Below, piece after piece: positions 58,876 through 64,000 of a stretch of DNA of 64,000 nt. The stretch lies in contig NZ_FNWC01000006.1 of the NCBI RefSeq assembly GCF_900104635.1, positions 124,001 through 188,000 of the forward strand, written 5' to 3'. How positions within the stretch are numbered: the first letter of the stretch is position 1; each line of letters begins with the position of its first letter. The notes below the pieces were generated by a model. The model was not told the DNA's origin. It worked only from the letters and a program-made list of their open reading frames with translations, and ran no database searches. Made by a program: the position numbers and the translations under genes. Source of the DNA: Coprococcus phoceensis (GTDB lineage: Bacteria; Bacillota; Clostridia; Lachnospirales; Lachnospiraceae).

Positions 58876-61800
58876 ATGAAAAAAGTATGGAAAAGAGGAG
58901 CAGCGTTTGCATTAGCAGCATCTGTAGCCTACTCGCAAAATGTTATGAGTTTAGTTTACTCAGCAGATAAAAATAGTGATAGCGTGGAATGGAATACGGA
59001 TGCAGAGGTTTCTGTAGAGTACCTGACACTTCAGCCGGGGGAGACGGATTCGGCTGTGAATCTGAATTGGTATGCGCCGACAGGAACGGAGAAAGCGATT
59101 GTGAAATTTGGGGATCGGATAGTGGAAGTATCTGTGGAGGAACTTCATACACCGACAAAGGTAGACAAAAACAAATATACTGACACTGGGAAAATGGTAT
59201 GTAAAGCAACAGTTGACGGGCTTACAAAAGATACGGAATATCAGTATCAGGTGTCCTATGATGATGGGAAAACATGGTCGGAAATCAATAGCTATAAGAC
59301 AGCAAAAGAAAATGAGTTTAAGTTTGGCTTCACAAGTGATCCTCAAATCAAGGAAAATGGAGAGAGCAACAAAGAAGGATGGAACTCATCTGATGGTACG
59401 AACCAGACCGGTTGGGCAACTATGCTGGATAAGCTGATGCAGGAGAATGTAAATCTGGTTGTATCTGCCGGAGATCAGGTGGAAGATCAAAGTTGGGGAA
59501 AGTCAAGTGAATATGCCGCATTTTTTGCACCGAAGGAGATGTCCTCGATTCTTTATGCTCCGGCGGTTGGAAATCATGACAGACATTATATGTTTGCAGA
59601 TCATTTTAATCTGCCAAATGAAATGCTTGTAGATGGAAGTGAAGGCGTGCTCAGCCAGGTGAAGACAACATTTCGTGGGCAGAACAGTGGGACGAGTCAA
59701 AGTCATGGAAACTATATTCAGGCAACGGCAGATGAAATTGCGAACCAATCTGAGTCAAACGGAGTGACGCCAAATGCAGAAGGACAATATGACTTTACCG
59801 AGAGAAGAGAGATGGAGACAAAAGGTAATTATTATTATCTGTACGATAATGTACTTTTTGTAACTTTAAATACAGGGGCATATCCGGGTGGCAACGATGC
59901 GGAAAATGCAGGACAGTATCAGTGGCTGATTGTAACACATCACAAATCTACACAGACAGTGGCAAAGCATGCCGCAGACTCCGATATTGAGAACTATGTA
60001 GATGGAGGATTTGAAAAAGTCATGGATGAGTTTGATGTGGATTTTGTACTGGGAGGACATGATCATGTATATTCCAGAAGTTATGTTTTAAAAGACGGAC
60101 AGCGCAATTCAGAGCGCCTGGATACGATTAATGATCCGGACGGAACGATTTATCTTACTGGAAATTGCTGTTCTGATATGCAGTATTATACCCCGTTTGA
60201 AAAACTAGATAAAAATAATAATGCGGATTTTCCGATTTTAGCAAATGGAGAGAGTGGTTCTGCATCCTATCTGGAAGGAAATCTTCCTGTGGGAAATCAA
60301 GAGTGGAATCAGGAGTATAGTCCAAGTTATGCTATTTTTGATGTGACAGATCAAAAGATTTCTGTAAATGTGTATAATCTTTCCGGAGAGAGCGATGCAC
60401 CAGACAGTGAGCTGATCGATTCATTCAGCGTTACAAAGAATACAGACGGAGGAGAACAGACATCAGGAAAAGAAAATACAAAGACATCTCTGGATGTGGT
60501 TCAAAAGGCACGATATGACTCTGGCATGACAAATGCTGACGGCGGTGTGATGGAGATTGTAGATTATAATACGACGACTGGATGGGCATATGCGGTCAAT
60601 GGCGTAACCGGAAACTTGACAGCCATCGCGATCAAAGATATGAAGTCTTCAGAAAAGATAGACCTTTTGGATGGCAATGATATTGATGTAAAATCGATGG
60701 TAGAAGAAAATTGTGCAGGGTTTGTATATGGAGATATGACTTCTGTTGCAGTTTCGGAAGACGGAAGTAAGCTTGCAGTTGCAATACAGGCAGAAAATTA
60801 TGCAGATACCGGACGTGTGGCGTTATTTACATGCAATGCAGATGGGACGTTGACCTTTGATAAGGTTTATGAGACCGGAGTGCAGCCGGATATGGTTACA
60901 TTTGCGTCGAATGATAGTAAAATTCTTACGGCGGACGAAGGGGAACCAAGAGATGGATACGGGGATGGAATCATAGATCCGAAGGGGACAGTCACAATTA
61001 TTAATTTGGCAGACCAGACAGTATCACAGGTAGATTTTACATCGTATGATAATTCTGACAGCCGGGAACAACTCGTAGAAAGTGGAGTTATCCTGAAGAA
61101 AAATACGAATCCTTCTGTAGATTTTGAGCCGGAATATATTGCAGTAGGAGATAAGACAGCATATGTGACGTTTCAAGAGGCAAATGCTATCGCAGTAATT
61201 GACTTGAACCAGCAATCTCTTACAGGAGTTTATTCTGCCGGGTATGAAGATTATAGTACTTGCGCAGTAGATATTGACAAAAAAGATGAAGCATATAAAC
61301 CAGCAGTTTATGAGACATTACGAGGAATTCGTATGCCGGATGGGATTGCAACATATCATATAAATGGTGTAGACTATATAGTAACAGCAAATGAAGGTGA
61401 TTCTCGGGAATGGGGTGAGTGTCTGAATGAAGATGAGCGGAATTTCGGGAAAGGAGAGACGTCTCCAACAGGAAAAATCACAGCTGAAAACAGTGGACTG
61501 ACTGGAAAAGTTGTATTTTTTGACAGCAGTGATTACGATGGGCTTGACAGTGAACTTGACTATCTCTTTGGAGGGCGCTCTTTTACGGTATTTAAAGCAG
61601 ATGAGCAAGGTCTGACAGAAATATACACAAGCGGTAATGAGTTTGAAGCAAAAACAGCAGGCTATGAACCAGAACACTTTAACTGTTCGAACGACAATAA
61701 TGACATAGATGACCGCTCAGGGAAAAAGGGGGTTGAAGCAGAAAATGTAACTATAGGAAATGAAGGCGAAAAGATTTACGCATTTATTGGTTTGGAAAGA

Positions 61801-62232
61801 ATCGGAGGCGTAATGATGTATGATGTTACAAATCCAGAGAAAATCAGTTATGCAAATTATATTAACTCCCGCGATTTCAGTGCGGATATTGCAGGAGATG
61901 ATTCACCGGAAGGACTTTGTTTTATATCGGAGTCGGAAAGTGTGGATGGAAATGCACATTTATTAACGGCATGTGAAGTATCAGGAACCGTTGCATCATA
62001 TGAATTAACTGCTCGGAAAACAGAAGATCAGGGAAATGAGCAAGATTCGGATAACGGGCAGGATTCGGGGGAAGGACAGAATTCAAACAATGGACAGGAA
62101 TCCGGACAAGGAGCAAAATCAGATGCACCAAAGACCGGAGATATGCAGAAAACAGCAGGACTTTTCACAGCAATTATTTTGACTTTGACAGTCGTATTTG
62201 GAATTACAAAACGCCGTCGCTATACGTTATAA
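58876..62232 (+). CDS. Sortase-anchored metallophosphoesterase with choice-of-anchor I-type domain
   Basis: A 1118-residue surface protein. Signal peptide (1-32); purple-acid-phosphatase-like fibronectin domain (about 38-140); calcineurin-like metallophosphatase (about 150-520) with the metal motifs DPQI, AGDQVED, VGNHDRHY, THHKS and GGHDHVYSR all present, so it should be catalytic; a beta-propeller-like choice-of-anchor I domain (about 545-1050, with EGEPRDGYGDGIIDPKGTV and GLERIGGVMMYDV); Gln/Asn/Gly-rich stalk; sorting signal APKTGDMQ, membrane helix, KRRRYTL. It probably hydrolyses phosphate esters or nucleotides outside the cell. ATG 58876 (AGGAGG upstream) is chosen because the in-frame upstream codons to 58798 precede the ribosome site. 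Confidence 0.92.
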   Translation: MKKVWKRGAAFALAASVAYSQNVMSLVYSADKNSDSVEWNTDAEVSVEYLTLQPGETDSAVNLNWYAPTGTEKAIVKFGDRIVEVSVEELHTPTKVDKNKYTDTGKMVCKATVDGLTKDTEYQYQVSYDDGKTWSEINSYKTAKENEFKFGFTSDPQIKENGESNKEGWNSSDGTNQTGWATMLDKLMQENVNLVVSAGDQVEDQSWGKSSEYAAFFAPKEMSSILYAPAVGNHDRHYMFADHFNLPNEMLVDGSEGVLSQVKTTFRGQNSGTSQSHGNYIQATADEIANQSESNGVTPNAEGQYDFTERREMETKGNYYYLYDNVLFVTLNTGAYPGGNDAENAGQYQWLIVTHHKSTQTVAKHAADSDIENYVDGGFEKVMDEFDVDFVLGGHDHVYSRSYVLKDGQRNSERLDTINDPDGTIYLTGNCCSDMQYYTPFEKLDKNNNADFPILANGESGSASYLEGNLPVGNQEWNQEYSPSYAIFDVTDQKISVNVYNLSGESDAPDSELIDSFSVTKNTDGGEQTSGKENTKTSLDVVQKARYDSGMTNADGGVMEIVDYNTTTGWAYAVNGVTGNLTAIAIKDMKSSEKIDLLDGNDIDVKSMVEENCAGFVYGDMTSVAVSEDGSKLAVAIQAENYADTGRVALFTCNADGTLTFDKVYETGVQPDMVTFASNDSKILTADEGEPRDGYGDGIIDPKGTVTIINLADQTVSQVDFTSYDNSDSREQLVESGVILKKNTNPSVDFEPEYIAVGDKTAYVTFQEANAIAVIDLNQQSLTGVYSAGYEDYSTCAVDIDKKDEAYKPAVYETLRGIRMPDGIATYHINGVDYIVTANEGDSREWGECLNEDERNFGKGETSPTGKITAENSGLTGKVVFFDSSDYDGLDSELDYLFGGRSFTVFKADEQGLTEIYTSGNEFEAKTAGYEPEHFNCSNDNNDIDDRSGKKGVEAENVTIGNEGEKIYAFIGLERIGGVMMYDVTNPEKISYANYINSRDFSADIAGDDSPEGLCFISESESVDGNAHLLTACEVSGTVASYELTARKTEDQGNEQDSDNGQDSGEGQNSNNGQESGQGAKSDAPKTGDMQKTAGLFTAIILTLTVVFGITKRRRYTL

Positions 62233-62277
62233 AACGAGAGTTTCTTTTGAAAATTCAAAACAAAGGAGAAGGCGAAA

Positions 62278-64000
62278 ATGGGAGAAATTTATATGAACCG
62301 GGAGCTTTCCTGGCTAAAATTCAACGAAAGAGTACTGGAAGAAGCAGAAAATGAGTCCGTTCCACTATGTGAGAGAATGACATTTGTCTCTATTTTTGAG
62401 AGCAATCTGGACGAATTTTTTATGGTAAGAGTCGGGTCTTTGAGAGACCAGATGCTTATCAGCAGTAAATGGAAAGACAATAAGACAAATATGACTGCAC
62501 AGGAGCAGATTCATGCAATTTTTCGAGAAGTAAAGAAGCTTAACAAAAGAAAAGATAAAATATACAGCAAGCTGATGACAGAAGTAGAACAGTTTGGAAT
62601 CTGCCTGATTGATTTCCAGATGGCGCGTGAAGAAGAACAGCAGTATTTGGAAAAGTATTTTGAGACAGAGATTGCGCCGTTGATTTCACCTACCGTAGTC
62701 GGAAAACGCCAGCCATTCCCATTTTTGCGCAACAAGGAAATCTACGCGGTTGTTGTATTGGAGACAAGAAACGGAAAGGAACGTCTTGGAATTATTCCAT
62801 GCACAAATAATATGCTGGAGCGTATGATTGAGCTGCCGTTTGGACAGGGAAGATATATGCTGTCAGAAGATTTGATTTTACACTTTATGGCAAAAGTATT
62901 TAAAGGTTACAAGATCAAAGGAAAGTCTCTCATTCGAGTGATTCGAAATGCGGACATTGATGCAGATGCACTTTATGACGAAGATTTGGATTACCGTGAA
63001 TTTATGGTAGAATTAATGAAAGAACGAAAAAAACTTTCTCCGGTACGACTGAGTCTTTCGCGTGAGATGGACGGAAATGTAGTGCATGCATTGTGTAAAT
63101 ATCTGGATATGGATACAGACAGTGTATTTCGTGAAGAGTCACCGCTGGATATGACGTTTATCTCTGAAATTGAGGACCTCCTCAGAAAGAATTCGGAAAT
63201 GTTCTATGAAAAGCGAGTTCCGCAGAAAACACCTGATATCAAAGACGGAATCAGCATTATTGAACAGATCAAAGAAGAAGATAAGATGTTATCCTACCCG
63301 TATGAATCTATTCGTCCATTTTTGAATCTGCTCGTAGAAGCGGCGGAAGATGAAAATGTAGTTTCGATTAAAATGACCTTATATCGACTTGCGAAACAAA
63401 GTAAAATCATAGAGGCGTTATGCGAGGCGGCAGAAAACGGAAAAGAAGTAGTTGTATTGGTAGAGCTTCGGGCAAGATTTGATGAGGAAAATAATATTGA
63501 GTGGTCTAGAATGCTTGAAAAGGCAGGATGTCAGGTAATATATGGTCTGGAAAATTATAAAGTACATTCAAAGCTTTGCCTGATTACCCGCAAGGCAGAA
63601 GGAAAGATCGAGTATATTACGCAAATCGGAACCGGTAACTATAATGAAAAAACATCCAGATTATATACGGATTTGTCTTTAATGACAGCAAATGTGGATA
63701 TTGGTCTGGAGGCAGCGGGAATCTTTCAGGCACTGTCAAAAGGGGAAGTGGTGAAAGAGACAAAACATCTTTTAGTTGCTCCCAAATGTCTGCAGTCAAA
63801 AGTCATTGAGATGATTGAGGAAGAAATCATACGTGCAAAAAGTGGAGAAGATGCATATATAGGATTAAAACTGAATTCTCTCACCGATAAAAAAATTATG
63901 GATAAGTTAGTGGAAGCTTCCTGCGCAGGAGTGAACATTGAGATGGTAGTGAGAGGAATCTGCTGTCTGATTCCGCAAGTTGCAGGTAAGACAGAAAATA
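62278..64000 (+). CDS. ppk: Polyphosphate kinase 1, partial (runs off right edge)
   Basis: The frame opens at ATG 62278 (AAAGGAG upstream) and is uninterrupted for 574 codons to the window end. The PPK1 order is evident: N domain NRELSWLKFNERVLEEAENE; head domain with SPTVVGKRQPFPF; the catalytic C1 domain from about residue 320 (YPYESIRPFLNLLVEAAEDE, IKMTLYRLAKQSKIIEAL), and KVHSKLCLITR with the phospho-acceptor histidine expected at about residue 431. It makes polyphosphate reversibly from ATP. The C2 domain is beyond the window. Confidence 0.95.
   Translation, partial: MGEIYMNRELSWLKFNERVLEEAENESVPLCERMTFVSIFESNLDEFFMVRVGSLRDQMLISSKWKDNKTNMTAQEQIHAIFREVKKLNKRKDKIYSKLMTEVEQFGICLIDFQMAREEEQQYLEKYFETEIAPLISPTVVGKRQPFPFLRNKEIYAVVVLETRNGKERLGIIPCTNNMLERMIELPFGQGRYMLSEDLILHFMAKVFKGYKIKGKSLIRVIRNADIDADALYDEDLDYREFMVELMKERKKLSPVRLSLSREMDGNVVHALCKYLDMDTDSVFREESPLDMTFISEIEDLLRKNSEMFYEKRVPQKTPDIKDGISIIEQIKEEDKMLSYPYESIRPFLNLLVEAAEDENVVSIKMTLYRLAKQSKIIEALCEAAENGKEVVVLVELRARFDEENNIEWSRMLEKAGCQVIYGLENYKVHSKLCLITRKAEGKIEYITQIGTGNYNEKTSRLYTDLSLMTANVDIGLEAAGIFQALSKGEVVKETKHLLVAPKCLQSKVIEMIEEEIIRAKSGEDAYIGLKLNSLTDKKIMDKLVEASCAGVNIEMVVRGICCLIPQVAGKTEN

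Overview
The window is a chromosomal segment of a Gram-positive, endospore-forming gut Clostridia, most likely a Lachnospiraceae (Mediterraneibacter/Ruminococcus torques-gnavus-like or Dorea/Blautia-like). The grounds are the low-GC coding style, strong GGAGG ribosome sites, a T-box ahead of ileS, a SpoIID/SpoIIQ-type pair, several sortase-anchored surface proteins and Tn916/Tn1549-type mobile DNA. The genus assignment is inference.

Positions 1-5190 hold the terminal end of an integrative conjugative element (ICE) read on the minus strand: a thioester/isopeptide adhesin followed by two YdcP/DUF961 genes (Tn916 Orf22/23-like). The element ends at a tRNA-Arg(CCT) gene. Upstream of the intact tRNA is a ~271-bp near-perfect tandem duplication whose junctions all fall in the anticodon-loop sequence CTCCTAAG, and each unit carries a tRNA promoter. 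Positions 5191-9783 are a second, plasmid-like module: an array of TTAGCTG motifs, parB, parA, a deleted second parB, and a RepA_N initiator gene with a 23-bp-periodic iteron block inside its coding sequence.

Positions 9.8-17.7 kb are a gene graveyard. Decayed or truncated genes (YdcF-like, L-lactate dehydrogenase, cupins, enolase, a DUF6061-like gene, several GNATs and methyltransferases) alternate with intact ones (DUF438/hemerythrin/PAS protein, Crp/Fnr regulator, GNAT, methyltransferase, HD protein). Positions 18-21 kb carry GNATs, a YaiI/DUF188 protein and a cytidylate kinase-like protein. A 1.8-kb insertion sequence with perfect 17-bp inverted repeats (21032-22832) sits directly in front of a D-Ala-D-Ala carboxypeptidase gene.

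From 24 kb on the content is mostly core genome: a decayed secreted protein, a nucleotidyltransferase/PqqD pair, an LCP cell-wall ligase, T-box-controlled ileS, glycogen phosphorylase, a giant GH20 hexosaminidase behind a BglG/LicT-type antiterminator site, spoIID and a degenerate spoIIQ-like gene, an AraC regulator, a GH94 remnant, an MBG-repeat surface protein, GIY-YIG and SseB proteins, a four-gene Gld-like ABC system, hemolysin III, a DbpA-type RNA helicase, two ECF S components, an anchored metallophosphoesterase, and the start of ppk.

Surface proteins dominate. Four sortase substrates all use non-canonical signals (SPKTG, PVKTG, VDTG, APKTG). With the GH20 enzyme this fits a mucosal, glycan-foraging lifestyle. 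The most distinctive regulatory findings are the RAT/terminator in front of the GH20 gene, the promoter built into the upstream terminator ahead of ileS, the iterons inside repA, the tRNA-linked tandem duplication, and a two-copy double-hairpin intergenic repeat.
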